The notes below the pieces were generated by a model, which worked only from the letters and a program-made list of their open reading frames with translations, made no database searches and was not told where the DNA came from. 64,000 nucleotides of DNA from Bacteroidales bacterium (GTDB lineage Bacteria; Bacteroidota; Bacteroidia; Bacteroidales; UBA932), in assembly GCA_017626555.1 (NCBI GenBank), contig JAGAIM010000003.1:62001-126000 (forward strand). Reading direction: 5' to 3'. The translations under genes were made by a program, and so were the position numbers. Below are positions 1 to 8,812 of this stretch, piece by piece. Within the stretch, counting starts at the first letter, position 1, and each line of letters starts with the position of its first letter.

Positions 1-20
1 AAATGCACTTGGTGCTTTAA

Positions 21-1271
21 TTATTTGCGGATTGCTGCGATGCCAGGGAGTTCCTTGCCTTCGAGGTACTCGAGCATTGCTCCACCACCTGTTGACACAT
101 AACTTACCTTGTCAGCGAAGCCCATCTGAGTAACCGCTGCAACAGAGTCACCACCACCTACGAGTGTGAATGCTCCGTTCTCGGCTGTTGCCTTAGCAAG
201 GATCTCAGCGATGCGGTTTGTACCCTTTGCGAATGCAGGGATCTCAAATACGCCTACAGGACCGTTCCAGAGGATGGTCTTTGACTTCATAAGAACCTCC
301 TCCCACATAGCGAGAGTGCTTGGTGCGGCGTCCATACCTTCCCAACCGTCAGGAATCTCTGAGTTGAGGCAGATCTTGGTATTGGCATCGTTAGAGAAAT
401 CGTCTGCGATAACAACCTCCTTCGAGAGATAGATCTTAACGCCCTTCTCCTCAGCCTTCTTGAGTGTGTCGAGAGCAAGTTGCATCTGATCGTCCTCGCA
501 GAGTGAACGTCCGATCTGACCGCCCTGAGCCTTCTTGAATGTGTAAACCATACCGCCACCGATGATCATATTGTCAACAGCGTCGAAGAGTTTCTCGATG
601 ATAGTGATCTTTGAAGAAACCTTTGCACCACCTACGATTGCAGTAACAGGGTGCTCCGGAGTCTTGAGAACGTGGTCGATAGCCTTGATCTCACCTTCCA
701 TCACATATCCGAACATCTTGTCATTAGGGAAATAGTCAGCGATAAGGGCTGTAGATGCGTGTGCGCGGTGTGCAGTACCGAATGCATCGTTGATGTAGCA
801 GTCAGCGTAAGAAGCAAGTTTCTTTACGAACTCCTTCTGGTTCTCCTTGACCACTGCCTTTGCAGCCTTCTTCTCTTCCTCTGTTGCGAACTCGCCTCTT
901 GGCTTGCCTTCTTCCTCAGCATAGAAACGGAGGTTCTCGAGTACGAGGCACTCACCCATCTTGAGAGCAGCAACCTGAGCATCAGCAGCCTGGCAGTCAT
1001 CAGCAAACTTCACAGGTGCACCGAGGAGTTCCTCAACACGGCCGAGGATGTGCTTGAGAGAGAACTTCTCTGTCACGCCCTTTGGACGACCAAGGTGAGA
1101 CATTACTATTACAGCACCACCCTTCTCGATAACCTTCTTGAGTGTAGGGATTGCTGCACGGATACGTGTGTCGTCAGTGATCTCCATATTTGCATTGAGC
1201 GGAACATTGAAGTCAACGCGGACAATTGCCTTTTTACCGGCGAAATCGTAAGTGTCAATAAACTGTTGCAT
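21..1271 (-). CDS. pgk: Phosphoglycerate kinase
   Basis: Cytosolic glycolytic enzyme that interconverts 1,3-bisphosphoglycerate plus ADP and 3-phosphoglycerate plus ATP. The 416 residues match the usual length. The N-terminal half has the phosphoglycerate-binding signature ([10 protein letters not shown] near residue 18, SHLGRPKG near residue 58, and a run of substrate-contact Arg/His around [10 protein letters not shown] near 165). The C-terminal half has the nucleotide-binding GGAKVSSK and the GGGDSVAA loop near residue 372. The ATG at 1271 starts exactly at the conserved N-terminus. It is transcribed leftward from a promoter about 40 bases upstream, divergent from the methyltransferase gene. 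Its terminator would lie at or beyond the left edge. Identification is secure. Confidence 0.98.
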   Translation of the reverse strand: MQQFIDTYDFAGKKAIVRVDFNVPLNANMEITDDTRIRAAIPTLKKVIEKGGAVIVMSHLGRPKGVTEKFSLKHILGRVEELLGAPVKFADDCQAADAQVAALKMGECLVLENLRFYAEEEGKPRGEFATEEEKKAAKAVVKENQKEFVKKLASYADCYINDAFGTAHRAHASTALIADYFPNDKMFGYVMEGEIKAIDHVLKTPEHPVTAIVGGAKVSSKITIIEKLFDAVDNMIIGGGMVYTFKKAQGGQIGRSLCEDDQMQLALDTLKKAEEKGVKIYLSKEVVIADDFSNDANTKICLNSEIPDGWEGMDAAPSTLAMWEEVLMKSKTILWNGPVGVFEIPAFAKGTNRIAEILAKATAENGAFTLVGGGDSVAAVTQMGFADKVSYVSTGGGAMLEYLEGKELPGIAAIRK

Positions 1272-1307
1272 AATTGTATAGTATGTTTGTTAATTCCTAA
1301 ATCCGAG

Positions 1308-1315
1308 CAAATTTA
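1308..1315 (-). promoter_or_regulatory. -7 promoter element of pgk
   Basis: Minus-strand TAAATTTG matches the Bacteroidota -7 consensus TAnnTTTG, with CTTG about 18 bases upstream as a weak -33 box. It lies 37 bases before the pgk start and back to back with the promoter of the divergent methyltransferase gene. Confidence 0.6.
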
Positions 1316-1345
1316 GCAATTTTCGGGGAAATACAAGAAAATAAG

Positions 1346-1353
1346 TATCTTTG
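1346..1353 (+). promoter_or_regulatory. -7 promoter element of the methyltransferase gene
   Basis: TATCTTTG at 1346-1353 is a perfect TAnnTTTG box. It overlaps the TTG at 1351 that would give the longest reading frame, so translation must begin downstream, at ATG 1372 or 1375. The inferred 5' leader is only about 12-16 nt. Confidence 0.7.
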
Positions 1354-1371
1354 CGCAAATTTTCGACGCGT

Positions 1372-2307
1372 ATGATGACAATTGAAAGCCCAGGCGCATT
1401 CTGGAAAGACTACGAACTCATTGATTCCGGCAACTTCGAGAAACTTGAAAGATTCGGCCCGTTCATTATGGCTCGCCCCGAGCCCAAGGCACTGTGGGAC
1501 AAATCCCTGTCGGACGGTGAATGGAACAAGATGATCCACACCCGTTTCAAGACCGGAGCAGGTTTCGGCAAGGCCGGCAAGGAGGACAGCGGCACCTGGG
1601 AGCGCAAGAAAAAAATGGACGACCAGTGGTATATCCGTTACAACGGAGCACAGGAAGGTCTGGATTTCTCCCTCCGCCTGGGACTCACCTCCTTCAAGCA
1701 CGTGGGAGTATTCCCTGAGCAGTCATCAAACTGGGAATATATCTACAAGCAGACGCGCGAATTGGTGGAAAAGGCTGAAGCGGAAGGCAAGCCTAAGCCA
1801 CGCGTGCTGAATCTCTTTGCATACACCGGAGCAGCATCCCTCGCAGCAAAGGCAGCCGGAGCCGATGTGACCCATCTTGACTCCGTCCGTCAGGTCGTGA
1901 CCTGGGCGCGCGGGAATATGGAGGCTAGCCGTCTGGACAATATCAGATGGATTGTTGAAGATGCATTGAAATTCGCCCGCAGGGAGGCTAAGCGCGGCAA
2001 TACATATCAGGGCATAATACTCGATCCGCCGGCATACGGCCACGGCCCGGACGGCGAAAAATGGAAACTCGACGAATGCCTCAACGAGATGCTCCAGTGC
2101 GTAGCGGCCATCCTCGCCCCACAGGACAGTTTTATGGTCCTCAACCTCTACTCCAACGGCTACTCAGCCGTACTCGGCGAGACCATCGTAAAGCAGGCCT
2201 TCTGCCTTAAAAACGCATACAAGTCCCTCGATTTCGGGGAACTTGTATTACGTGATTCATACGGCAAGAATCTGCCGCTGAGTGTATTTGTAAGGCTGGC
2301 GAGATAG
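1372..2307 (+). CDS. Class I SAM-dependent methyltransferase (RlmI/RlmK-like)
   Basis: About 311 residues. The C-terminal two thirds form a Rossmann-fold methyltransferase: the SAM loop LNLFAYTGAASLAA near residue 145, an acidic SAM-ribose contact (LDSVRQVV) after it, and the catalytic motif DPPAYGHGPDG near residue 215. This is the arrangement of RlmI-type 23S rRNA cytosine-5 methyltransferases, but the N-terminal PUA domain of RlmI is short or absent, so the exact target is not certain. A longer frame starting with TTG at 1351 is rejected because that codon lies in the promoter. The stop codon directly abuts the stop of the convergent DUF2723 gene (2308), leaving no room for a terminator between them. 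Confidence 0.85.
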   Translation: MMTIESPGAFWKDYELIDSGNFEKLERFGPFIMARPEPKALWDKSLSDGEWNKMIHTRFKTGAGFGKAGKEDSGTWERKKKMDDQWYIRYNGAQEGLDFSLRLGLTSFKHVGVFPEQSSNWEYIYKQTRELVEKAEAEGKPKPRVLNLFAYTGAASLAAKAAGADVTHLDSVRQVVTWARGNMEASRLDNIRWIVEDALKFARREAKRGNTYQGIILDPPAYGHGPDGEKWKLDECLNEMLQCVAAILAPQDSFMVLNLYSNGYSAVLGETIVKQAFCLKNAYKSLDFGELVLRDSYGKNLPLSVFVRLAR

Positions 2308-5300
2308 TTACTCCTCTATATCCAGCAAAGCATTGAAGCGGTCTCGGATTTCAGTGGCGTATTCCTTGTCACCGAAATGTTCGGAAAGATCGGCCAGATA
2401 TGACAGGCAATTGTAGCAGGCCTCGAATTCACGCTTTGTGAAGTCGTAATTCTCCAGGAAGAACTCTGTGGAAACGAAGAGTTCTTCGGCAAAACGACGC
2501 GACAGTTCAAGTGCCTTATCAGGCGCTCCTGCATCATAATAAGTCTCGACCATATCAATGACCATATATTCATTGGAGAATCCAAGATATGTCATATCCA
2601 ATGGGAAATTCTCTGCAGGAACGCATTCCTGACACATATCAAGCATTTCCACAGCGCGGGCAGAATCCCCGATCTTAAGCATTTCCTTGGCGACATTTAC
2701 AAAAATCTGTCTCTGTGAAAGCACTCCGCAGAAGGTGTAATAGTTCTGATAATCAACAAACCAGTCTGTCCTCTTGAGTGCATCCCAGACAAACACATTC
2801 TTCATCTTGTAATACAGATCCTCAGGGTCGGCAAAACCGATTTCCGTACTCTTCATCCTATTCTTTATCGGTACGAATTTGTATGAAAATCCCTCATACA
2901 TCAGATAATCCTTGATTCCGATGTTGATATCACCTCCCATACTGAGAAGATTGATAGGACGATCCCACTTGTAATTGGACAGCAGATCAAGCATAAATAT
3001 CTCCGGCTTGGTCAGGTAATCCTTATCCTTCGGTATAGTGAGAGTGATCTGATCCGGTATCATATCGGCATATTTTTCATCAAGTATGCCGTATTTTATC
3101 ACATTTTCCTTGTTTACAGGGATGATGAACTTACGGGACATAATATAGTCAACCTGCTTGCCGCTCGAAAGAGGAATCTTCGCATCAGGATGTTTGAATA
3201 TGCGCATAACATCCGAGAGCAGGAAGGCTGTATCACGTGTATCATATATATATACGAATTCATTGGTTCCGTAAAGATACTGCTTCGGACCCACTGTAAG
3301 ATCCAGAGGTGAAGACTCGTTCACAGCATATTTCATCTGATCGATGTGCCAGTCGGTACCAAGGAGCGAAGTGTTCGCAATACGCACATCGGTACGTATC
3401 TCTTCGACCTCCTGGGCATACCAGAGAGGGAATGTATCATTATCTCCGTGAGTCACCAGGATTCCGTTCGGTCCGACTGAATTGAGATAGTTCTTCGCCA
3501 TCTCCACAGTGGTGTAACGGTTGCTCCTGTTATGGTCGTCCCAGTTCTCCGAAGCCATCTGTGCCGGAACTGCAAGAAGAACAGCCGTCACGGCAATCGA
3601 AGCAACAGCATCACGACGTGCACCCTTGAACCTGCCGGAACCTTCGATCCAACTGTAAACCGCAGCCACAGCAAGGCCTATCCATATAGAGAAAGAATAG
3701 AAGGAACCTGCGTATGCATAGTCACGCTCACGCACCTGGTATGGAGGCTGGTTGAGATACACCACAATGGCGATACCTGTCATAAAGAACATAAGGAATG
3801 TGAGCCAGCATCCTCTCTTGTCCCGTCCGAACTGGAAGAAGAGACCTATCAGACCAAGAATCAGAGGAAGCATATAATAATGATTCTTTCCTTTGTTGTC
3901 CTTGAGATAGCCCGGAGCCGAAGATTGGTCACCGAGACGGAAATAATCAATGAATTTTATTCCGCTCTCCCAGTTGCCGACAAAAGGATCACCTGGAGAA
4001 GGACTGTGTATGTCATTCTGGCGACCGGCGAAATTCCACATAAAATATCTCCAGTACATCCAGTTGAGTTGGTAATCGAAGAAGAAGGCCAGATTCTGGA
4101 AGAAGGTCGGCTTCTTATGTTCTGCTCCAGCCACGGTATGTCCCCCGTTACCCATATATGATTTGTAGAATGCTATGTGCCTGGCATCACCGCTCCACAT
4201 ACGTGGGAAAAGCATCTTGCCTTCCGGAGTATATTTCACTTCACCAGGACCGTCTGTCTTGATATATTCATCGCCTAGAGGTGCCCAATATTTGGTCTGC
4301 TCGATATCATACGGAGCATCGAAATACTGTCCATAAACAAGAGGATTGCTTCCATACTGCTCACGTCCGAGATAGCGTACCAGTGTGAAAGGATTGTCCG
4401 GCTGATACTCGTTTGTAGGGGTCTTTGCGCTGGAACGGATGATGACTATCGTGAAGAGCGAAAAGCCGATCACGATCATCGTGAAGCACAGAAGAACCGT
4501 ATTGGCAAGCACTTTCTGATTCTTCATAGTCCGGAAAAGTCCCCAGAAACACAGTGCCAGAAGCGCAACCATAAAGAAGGCAGCACCACTATTGAAAGGA
4601 AGTCCCAGAGTATTTACAAAGAACAGGTCGAAATAAGCCGCGAATTTCGGAAGATAAGGTATTATGCCGAAAAGTATCACTGCGAGTATCACGACAGAAA
4701 CAAGAAAGATCTTGACATATTCCCAAAGAGTGTAGTGTCCGCCTTCCCTCTGCTTGTAATAGTACATAAATACCAAAGCCGGGATTGCAAGAAGGTTGAG
4801 AAGATGTATTCCGATGGAAAGACCCATCAGAAGCGAAATCAGCACGATCCATCTGTTGGCATACGGTTCATCAGCCTGCTCGTACCACTTGGTCATCGCC
4901 CAGAAGACAAGTGCAGTGATAAGTGAAGACATAGCATAAACCTCACCCTCCACAGCAGAGAACCAGAATGTATCGCTGAATGTGTATGCAAGAGCGCCTA
5001 CAGCACCCGAACCGAATATCGCTATTGCCTTACCGACCGTATTAACTCCTTCTTCCGAAGGTCTTAAAATCCTTTTGGTAAGGAACACTATGGTCAGATA
5101 GAGGAAGAATATTGTCAACGCAGAACATATTGCGCTGAATGCATTGACTGCCACCGCCGCGTGTTCCGCATCCGTGAACATCGTGAAGAATCTGGCAAAA
5201 AGTTGGAATACAGGGTTTCCGGGAGGATGTCCCACTTCAAGTTTATATGACGACGCTATGAATTCTCCGCAATCCCAGAAGGAAGCGGTAGGCTCTATCG

Positions 5301-5403
5301 TCAGGAGATAGGTCACGGCCGCAATCATAGCAACAACGCAAGCAATGATCCTGTTGATAAGTGTAAATTTGCTGTTATTCATTATATTTCTCTTAATTTT
5401 CAT
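2308..5403 (-). CDS. DUF2723 membrane protein (GT117-type protein O-glycosyltransferase)
   Basis: 1031-residue polytopic membrane protein. The N-terminus has the DUF2723 signature: an initial transmembrane helix, then TIEPTASFWDCGEFI near residue 40 and KLEVGHPPGNPVF near residue 54. About ten further hydrophobic segments follow to roughly residue 600, then a long soluble C-terminal region. DUF2723 was grouped with TMEM260 as glycosyltransferase family 117, a GT-C-fold family of polyprenyl-sugar-dependent O-mannosyltransferases. In Bacteroidota such proteins probably glycosylate exported proteins; that role is inferred here. Two candidate starts exist, ATG 5403 and an in-frame ATG 5382; the promoter at 5429-5436 permits both. 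It is convergent with, and directly abuts, the methyltransferase gene. Confidence 0.88.
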   Translation of the reverse strand: MKIKRNIMNNSKFTLINRIIACVVAMIAAVTYLLTIEPTASFWDCGEFIASSYKLEVGHPPGNPVFQLFARFFTMFTDAEHAAVAVNAFSAICSALTIFFLYLTIVFLTKRILRPSEEGVNTVGKAIAIFGSGAVGALAYTFSDTFWFSAVEGEVYAMSSLITALVFWAMTKWYEQADEPYANRWIVLISLLMGLSIGIHLLNLLAIPALVFMYYYKQREGGHYTLWEYVKIFLVSVVILAVILFGIIPYLPKFAAYFDLFFVNTLGLPFNSGAAFFMVALLALCFWGLFRTMKNQKVLANTVLLCFTMIVIGFSLFTIVIIRSSAKTPTNEYQPDNPFTLVRYLGREQYGSNPLVYGQYFDAPYDIEQTKYWAPLGDEYIKTDGPGEVKYTPEGKMLFPRMWSGDARHIAFYKSYMGNGGHTVAGAEHKKPTFFQNLAFFFDYQLNWMYWRYFMWNFAGRQNDIHSPSPGDPFVGNWESGIKFIDYFRLGDQSSAPGYLKDNKGKNHYYMLPLILGLIGLFFQFGRDKRGCWLTFLMFFMTGIAIVVYLNQPPYQVRERDYAYAGSFYSFSIWIGLAVAAVYSWIEGSGRFKGARRDAVASIAVTAVLLAVPAQMASENWDDHNRSNRYTTVEMAKNYLNSVGPNGILVTHGDNDTFPLWYAQEVEEIRTDVRIANTSLLGTDWHIDQMKYAVNESSPLDLTVGPKQYLYGTNEFVYIYDTRDTAFLLSDVMRIFKHPDAKIPLSSGKQVDYIMSRKFIIPVNKENVIKYGILDEKYADMIPDQITLTIPKDKDYLTKPEIFMLDLLSNYKWDRPINLLSMGGDINIGIKDYLMYEGFSYKFVPIKNRMKSTEIGFADPEDLYYKMKNVFVWDALKRTDWFVDYQNYYTFCGVLSQRQIFVNVAKEMLKIGDSARAVEMLDMCQECVPAENFPLDMTYLGFSNEYMVIDMVETYYDAGAPDKALELSRRFAEELFVSTEFFLENYDFTKREFEACYNCLSYLADLSEHFGDKEYATEIRDRFNALLDIEE

Positions 5404-5428
5404 TCCGGAGGAATATCCTCAAAACTTA

Positions 5429-5436
5429 CAAATATA
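5429..5436 (-). promoter_or_regulatory. -7 promoter element of the DUF2723 gene
   Basis: Minus-strand TATATTTG, with TTTG at 5461-5458 (21-base gap) as the -33 box. It lies 26 bases before ATG 5403 and within 20 bases of the divergent eIF1-like promoter. Confidence 0.65.
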
Positions 5437-5449
5437 CGATGATTATCAC

Positions 5450-5457
5450 TATATTTG
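5450..5457 (+). promoter_or_regulatory. -7 promoter element of the eIF1-like gene
   Basis: Plus-strand TATATTTG lies 22 bases before the ATG at 5480. It excludes the longer reading frame that starts at 5345 inside the divergent gene. The predicted leader is about 17 nt. Confidence 0.65.
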
Positions 5458-5479
5458 CAAAATAATTTTGATTTCACTT

Positions 5480-5824
5480 ATGGCAGAGAACGATTGGAAG
5501 AAAAGACTTGGAGTGGTGTTTTCCACTAATCCAGATTTCACATACGAAGAAGAAGTGGTGCAGGAAGAAGCCACGCTCGAACCGTCAAAGCAGAATCTCA
5601 TCGTATCCATTGACAGAAAAGGCCGTGCAGGCAAGCAGGTGACACTTGTCACAGGATTTATTGGTACCTCCGACGATCTGGCCGATCTCTCCCGCACACT
5701 GAAGGTGAAATGCGGAGTGGGAGGAAGCGCAAAAGACGGAGAAATCACCATTCAGGGTGACTTCCGCGACAGAGTCACTGCAATCCTGAAGGATATGGGC
5801 TATAGAGCAAAAAGAGGGAACTGA
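5480..5824 (+). CDS. SUI1/eIF1-family translation factor (YciH-like)
   Basis: 114-residue soluble protein. The C-terminal 75 residues form the eIF1/SUI1 fold: an initial strand (LIVSIDRKGRAGKQVTLVTGF), a middle helix (DLADLSRTLKVKCGVGGS), the diagnostic GEITIQGDFRDRV and a terminal lysine/arginine tail. Eukaryotic eIF1 checks start-codon selection; bacterial YciH homologues act at initiation or under stress, but the role in Bacteroidota is not settled. The start is set by the promoter at 5450-5457. The stop lies one base before the DUF4271 start (5826), so the two are transcribed together. Confidence 0.9.
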   Translation: MAENDWKKRLGVVFSTNPDFTYEEEVVQEEATLEPSKQNLIVSIDRKGRAGKQVTLVTGFIGTSDDLADLSRTLKVKCGVGGSAKDGEITIQGDFRDRVTAILKDMGYRAKRGN

Positions 5825-5825
5825 T

Positions 5826-6446
5826 ATGCTGGCCGATATCCTTGGACTTTTGTCTATCATCATTGTGATCCTCCTGCTCAAGAGGTTCGTAAACATATTC
5901 CCGTCTCTTATGGCCTGCACGATCCGATGGAAGGAAAGCATCAATCTCGAAGCAAGCGTAAAACACAGCCTTGACCGTGATATGCTTGCGGCAGCGATGA
6001 TTCTTCCATTCTGCCTTGTTGCTGACGAGTTCCGTCTCTATTCTCCACGATTTATGGATGGGCTCGGAGACAATGCACATCTGGCAGCCGTTATCGGAAT
6101 CTGTGCTGCCTACTGCATCATCCGGACGCTCATCTCAAAAATGCTCCACCCGCATAAGATGAACCCGAAGATATGGAAGACGGCAGGAAGGTCTTCCTTC
6201 ACCTTCTTTATCATCCTCACTCTGGTTCTCCTTGCTATGGGAGGAATAATGAGGTTTGCAGGGATTGATCCTTTGTTCACAAGAAACGCAATGCTTTGTG
6301 TATCAGCATTCATCTATGCACTCTTTCTTTTAAGAAAATTTCAAATTTTTATTTCCGGAGGCTCTTTTTTTACAGGATTTTTGTACCTTTGCGCCCTCGA
6401 AATAATACCGACTGGGGTTCTGGTGGCTTCAGCCGTATTTTTTTAG
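5826..6446 (+). CDS. DUF4271 membrane protein
   Basis: 206-residue inner-membrane protein with about five hydrophobic segments (near residues 5-20, 52-65, 85-105, 125-145 and 155-175) and the C-terminal FLYLCALEIIP motif that closes DUF4271 proteins. In Bacteroidota this family typically sits directly before uroporphyrinogen-III synthase, as here, hinting at a link to tetrapyrrole synthesis or membrane biogenesis; no biochemical function is known to me. It begins one base after the eIF1-like gene. A -7 box for the downstream genes lies inside its 3' end. Confidence 0.75.
   Translation: MLADILGLLSIIIVILLLKRFVNIFPSLMACTIRWKESINLEASVKHSLDRDMLAAAMILPFCLVADEFRLYSPRFMDGLGDNAHLAAVIGICAAYCIIRTLISKMLHPHKMNPKIWKTAGRSSFTFFIILTLVLLAMGGIMRFAGIDPLFTRNAMLCVSAFIYALFLLRKFQIFISGGSFFTGFLYLCALEIIPTGVLVASAVFF
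6384..6391 (+). promoter_or_regulatory. Possible internal -7 element for hemD-rnpA-yidD
   Basis: TACCTTTG fits TAnnTTTG and lies inside the last 70 bases of the DUF4271 gene, about 95 bases before hemD. No clear -33 box is visible, so this is tentative. It would allow rnpA expression independent of the upstream genes. Confidence 0.35.
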
Positions 6447-6486
6447 GATATTTCCATAGGAATTTTGAACAACTTCATAGGTTAGA

Positions 6487-7227
6487 ATGAGCGTAAAGAA
6501 CATACTGATTTCACAGCAGCAGCCGATGACGGCTTCGCCTTATACCAGCATTGCAGAAAAATTTGGAGTGAATTTCGACTTCAAGCCGTTTTTCAAGATA
6601 GAGCCCTTGACTTCAAGGGAGTTCCGCGCACAGAGAATCAACATTCTCGATCACACTGCAATCGTATTCTCAGCCAGATCCACCATAGATGCTTTCTTCC
6701 AACTTTGCGAAGAACTCCGCGTCAAGGTTCCTGAAACAATGAAATATTTCTGCACGACTGAAGCAGTCGCGAATTATCTCCAGAAGCACATAGTCTATAG
6801 GAAAAGAAAAATCTTCTTCGGCGATGGTAAACCTGATTCCATCATCGGACTTATAGGATCGAAGCACAAAGGAGAGAAATTCCTCATCGCTACTGCTGAA
6901 TCTGCTACAAAGGACGCTGTAACAAAGGTATTCGAGACACAGAAATATGACTTCGAGACAGCGGTTTTCGTAAAGCCGGTCTCTCAGAACATCAAGGATG
7001 TCGATCTGCACGCATACGACCTGGTGGTATTCTTCAATCCGGCAGACGTAAAGTCCCTCTATGAGAATCAGCCTGATTTCAATCAGGGTGACATCAAGTT
7101 CGTATCATACGGTAAATCTGTAGTCGGCGCAATGGAAGAAGCAGGTCTGAGCATAGAGATCTCCGCTCCTACCGTTGAAGCCCCATCCGTAGCCAAGGCT
7201 CTTGAGATATATCTCTCAAAAAAATAA
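6487..7227 (+). CDS. hemD: Uroporphyrinogen-III synthase
   Basis: 246-residue cytosolic protein with the bilobal HemD outline: an N-terminal lobe opening with KNILISQQQPMTASPY, a hinge region (TAIVFSARSTIDAFFQ, FCTTEAVANYL near residue 80), and a second lobe ending in ISAPTVEAPSVAKALEIYL. HemD closes hydroxymethylbilane into uroporphyrinogen III with inversion of ring D, feeding heme, siroheme or corrinoid synthesis. HemD sequences diverge strongly, so the call also rests on its conserved place between DUF4271 and rnpA. It is two bases upstream of rnpA. Confidence 0.85.
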   Translation: MSVKNILISQQQPMTASPYTSIAEKFGVNFDFKPFFKIEPLTSREFRAQRINILDHTAIVFSARSTIDAFFQLCEELRVKVPETMKYFCTTEAVANYLQKHIVYRKRKIFFGDGKPDSIIGLIGSKHKGEKFLIATAESATKDAVTKVFETQKYDFETAVFVKPVSQNIKDVDLHAYDLVVFFNPADVKSLYENQPDFNQGDIKFVSYGKSVVGAMEEAGLSIEISAPTVEAPSVAKALEIYLSKK

Positions 7228-7229
7228 CA

Positions 7230-7628
7230 GTGGAAATACTGGTCGGTAATACTCTTCCTAAAACAGAAAGATTGTGCGGCAAGACGAGCATTTCTGTGCT
7301 CCTTGCCAAAGGAAAGCACGGCAATGTGCCAGGAATGCGCTTTCTTTGGCTCAACAAGACCGGTAACGATTCCAACCGCATTATGATATCTGTCCCGAAG
7401 AAACTCTTCAAAAGGGCAGTAAAACGCAATCTCCTCAAGAGAAGGATACGGGAAAGTTACAGAAAACAGAAGCACAGCCTGGCCGTCAGTTGCGGTCTAG
7501 ACGTGCTGTTTATGTATTCCACAAAGGAAATTCTGAGTTACGACGAGATATTCACCGCAGTCGGACATATCATAGACAAAATCAATAAAGTGATAAAACC
7601 GAATGACGATGGGACAGCGGCTGAATAA
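7230..7628 (+). CDS. rnpA: Ribonuclease P protein component
   Basis: 132-residue basic protein that binds the RNase P RNA and aids 5'-end maturation of tRNAs. It has the RnpA signature: an N-terminal [14 protein letters not shown], the central strand [19 protein letters not shown] and the helix [11 protein letters not shown] that holds the RNR motif. It starts with GTG at 7230, two bases after hemD. The C-terminal tail (after about residue 110) is longer than in E. coli RnpA and overlaps the yidD start by 26 bases. The rnpA-yidD pairing is the common bacterial arrangement. Confidence 0.93.
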   Translation: MEILVGNTLPKTERLCGKTSISVLLAKGKHGNVPGMRFLWLNKTGNDSNRIMISVPKKLFKRAVKRNLLKRRIRESYRKQKHSLAVSCGLDVLFMYSTKEILSYDEIFTAVGHIIDKINKVIKPNDDGTAAE

Positions 7629-7863
7629 GACTAAAGATCTGATCCGGACAATCGCTATCGCACCATTCATATTCCTGATCCGATTCTATCAGGTGTGCAT
7701 ATCACCACTCAAGCAGCCCTGCTGCAGATTCACTCCTACCTGCTCGCAATATGCTCTTGAGGCCTTCCGCAAGCACGGGCCTTTCAAAGGACTGTATCTC
7801 GCAATCCGACGCATTCTCCGCTGCCACCCTTGGGGAGGAAGCGGATATGATCCTGTACCCTAG
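7603..7863 (+). CDS. yidD: Membrane protein insertion efficiency factor YidD
   Basis: 86-residue membrane-associated protein. The diagnostic Cys-rich core is [15 protein letters not shown] near residue 40, followed by [18 protein letters not shown] at the C-terminus. YidD assists YidC-dependent insertion of inner-membrane proteins. Its start lies inside rnpA, in a different frame, implying translational coupling. The gene ends 4 bases into the convergent MenA-like gene. Confidence 0.93.
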   Translation: MTMGQRLNKTKDLIRTIAIAPFIFLIRFYQVCISPLKQPCCRFTPTCSQYALEAFRKHGPFKGLYLAIRRILRCHPWGGSGYDPVP

Positions 7864-8591
7864 AAAAGATATGCGACAAAGCCGACTCCTGCCAGAAGGG
7901 AAACAGCAATCACGCATACGGAAAAAGCCTTCCGGTAGAAACTATATTCCTGTCCTCTATCCAGATGCATTTTGGCAATCAGCAGCAAAAACACAGGAAT
8001 CATCACTGCATATATGAAATGTGCGGGATCATAAACACGCATAAACGAATATATCCCAAGCAGGACAAGTGCAGCAAGAATTAGAACGGACACAAACAAT
8101 TTAGCATACCCCTTGCCCAATCCAGACACCGCAAGACAGAGCAGGCCTGCAGATAGTGCTGGAAAAACGAGTATCCAGGAACCGAATGAATGAGCACATA
8201 CGAAATAGGTTCCTATCAGCGCAACAGGCCCGTTCAGGAAACAGGTAATGACTCCATCAATGATGCCGGCAGACTTTCCGGTCCCTCTAGCCAATCTGAT
8301 TACAAAATATGCAAACAGAAGCAGCAATAAAGACTCAAGCGAGATCACGCTTCCAAACGAAAACCATACGGTAAGCAATGCCCCTGCTATCGATGCGACA
8401 AGCGCGATACGGCTCCCTGCCGACATATATATATGCAGCATAACCACGGTAGCAATCAAGGCGGAAGATGTGGTCCAGGCTACGTGATAATCGGCCACTG
8501 CAAGGAGAATTCCAAGAACCGGAGCCGACAGAGAGAGCATCATCCCGAAAGGATCAATTGCCGCAAAAGTATTCTTCAATTTCATCCCCAT
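7860..8591 (-). CDS. Degenerate UbiA/MenA-like membrane protein lacking catalytic Asp motifs
   Basis: 243-residue polytopic membrane protein with about eight hydrophobic segments. By eye its layout follows MenA (1,4-dihydroxy-2-naphthoate prenyltransferase): an opening [13 protein letters not shown], a central [12 protein letters not shown] resembling the MenA GLVAVxGTYY segment, then [17 protein letters not shown]. The two Asp-rich loops that bind Mg-diphosphate in UbiA enzymes (NDxxDxxxD and DxxxD) are absent: the first loop is reduced to MSAGSRIAL and the second is cut to SGLGKGY. It is about 50-60 residues shorter than MenA. It probably lacks prenyltransferase activity, and the relationship itself needs a profile search. 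It overlaps yidD tail to tail by 4 bases. Confidence 0.45.
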   Translation of the reverse strand: MGMKLKNTFAAIDPFGMMLSLSAPVLGILLAVADYHVAWTTSSALIATVVMLHIYMSAGSRIALVASIAGALLTVWFSFGSVISLESLLLLLFAYFVIRLARGTGKSAGIIDGVITCFLNGPVALIGTYFVCAHSFGSWILVFPALSAGLLCLAVSGLGKGYAKLFVSVLILAALVLLGIYSFMRVYDPAHFIYAVMIPVFLLLIAKMHLDRGQEYSFYRKAFSVCVIAVSLLAGVGFVAYLF

Positions 8592-8603
8592 TTTTCAAAA
8601 AGT

Positions 8604-8615
8604 GCCCTAGAGGGC
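8604..8615. other. Small GC palindrome in the MenA-like leader
   Basis: GCCCTAGAGGGC is a perfect 12-base palindrome. On the minus strand it is followed by ACTTTTTG and lies 13 bases before the MenA-like start, so it could be a weak attenuator. Confidence 0.25.
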
Positions 8616-8699
8616 TCTACAACACGTAAAACAACAACAAAAACAACAAGAGCAACAACCAGAAGAAAGATAAATCAGACGATCTTTGCCCTCGGTTAA

Positions 8700-8808
8700 G
8701 AATCTTATTCGTCTCTTTCTGCAGATCCGATTTTCTAAGTAAATGTGCAATTCCTTGGGATCGGCAGAGAGCAATAAAAAAGGGAAGTCGCGACGATTTC
8801 CCTTTTTT
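8700..8808 (+). ncRNA. Candidate small RNA ending at a shared terminator
   Basis: The 220 bases between the MenA-like gene and lepA hold no gene. An A/C-rich simple-sequence stretch lies at 8630-8665. A long imperfect stem follows: 8713-8728 pairs with 8758-8771 (14 pairs, a 2-nt bulge and one mismatch). Directly after it comes a rho-independent terminator (8776-8808) with U-runs in both directions. A near-consensus GATCTTTG (8684-8691) precedes it on the plus strand. Together this resembles a roughly 110-nt plus-strand RNA. It is not recognisable as SRP, 6S or any family I know. Confidence 0.3.
8776..8808. terminator. Bidirectional terminator after lepA
   Basis: AAAAAAGGGAA (8776-8786) pairs perfectly with TTCCCTTTTTT (8798-8808). 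It lies 4 bases beyond the lepA stop and has T-runs on both strands, so it can also end plus-strand transcripts. Confidence 0.85.
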
Positions 8809-8812
8809 GTTT

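Noticed and set aside
651-1316. 221-codon plus-strand frame opposite pgk
   Set aside because: Shadow of pgk, with a Cys/Leu-rich unlikely composition.
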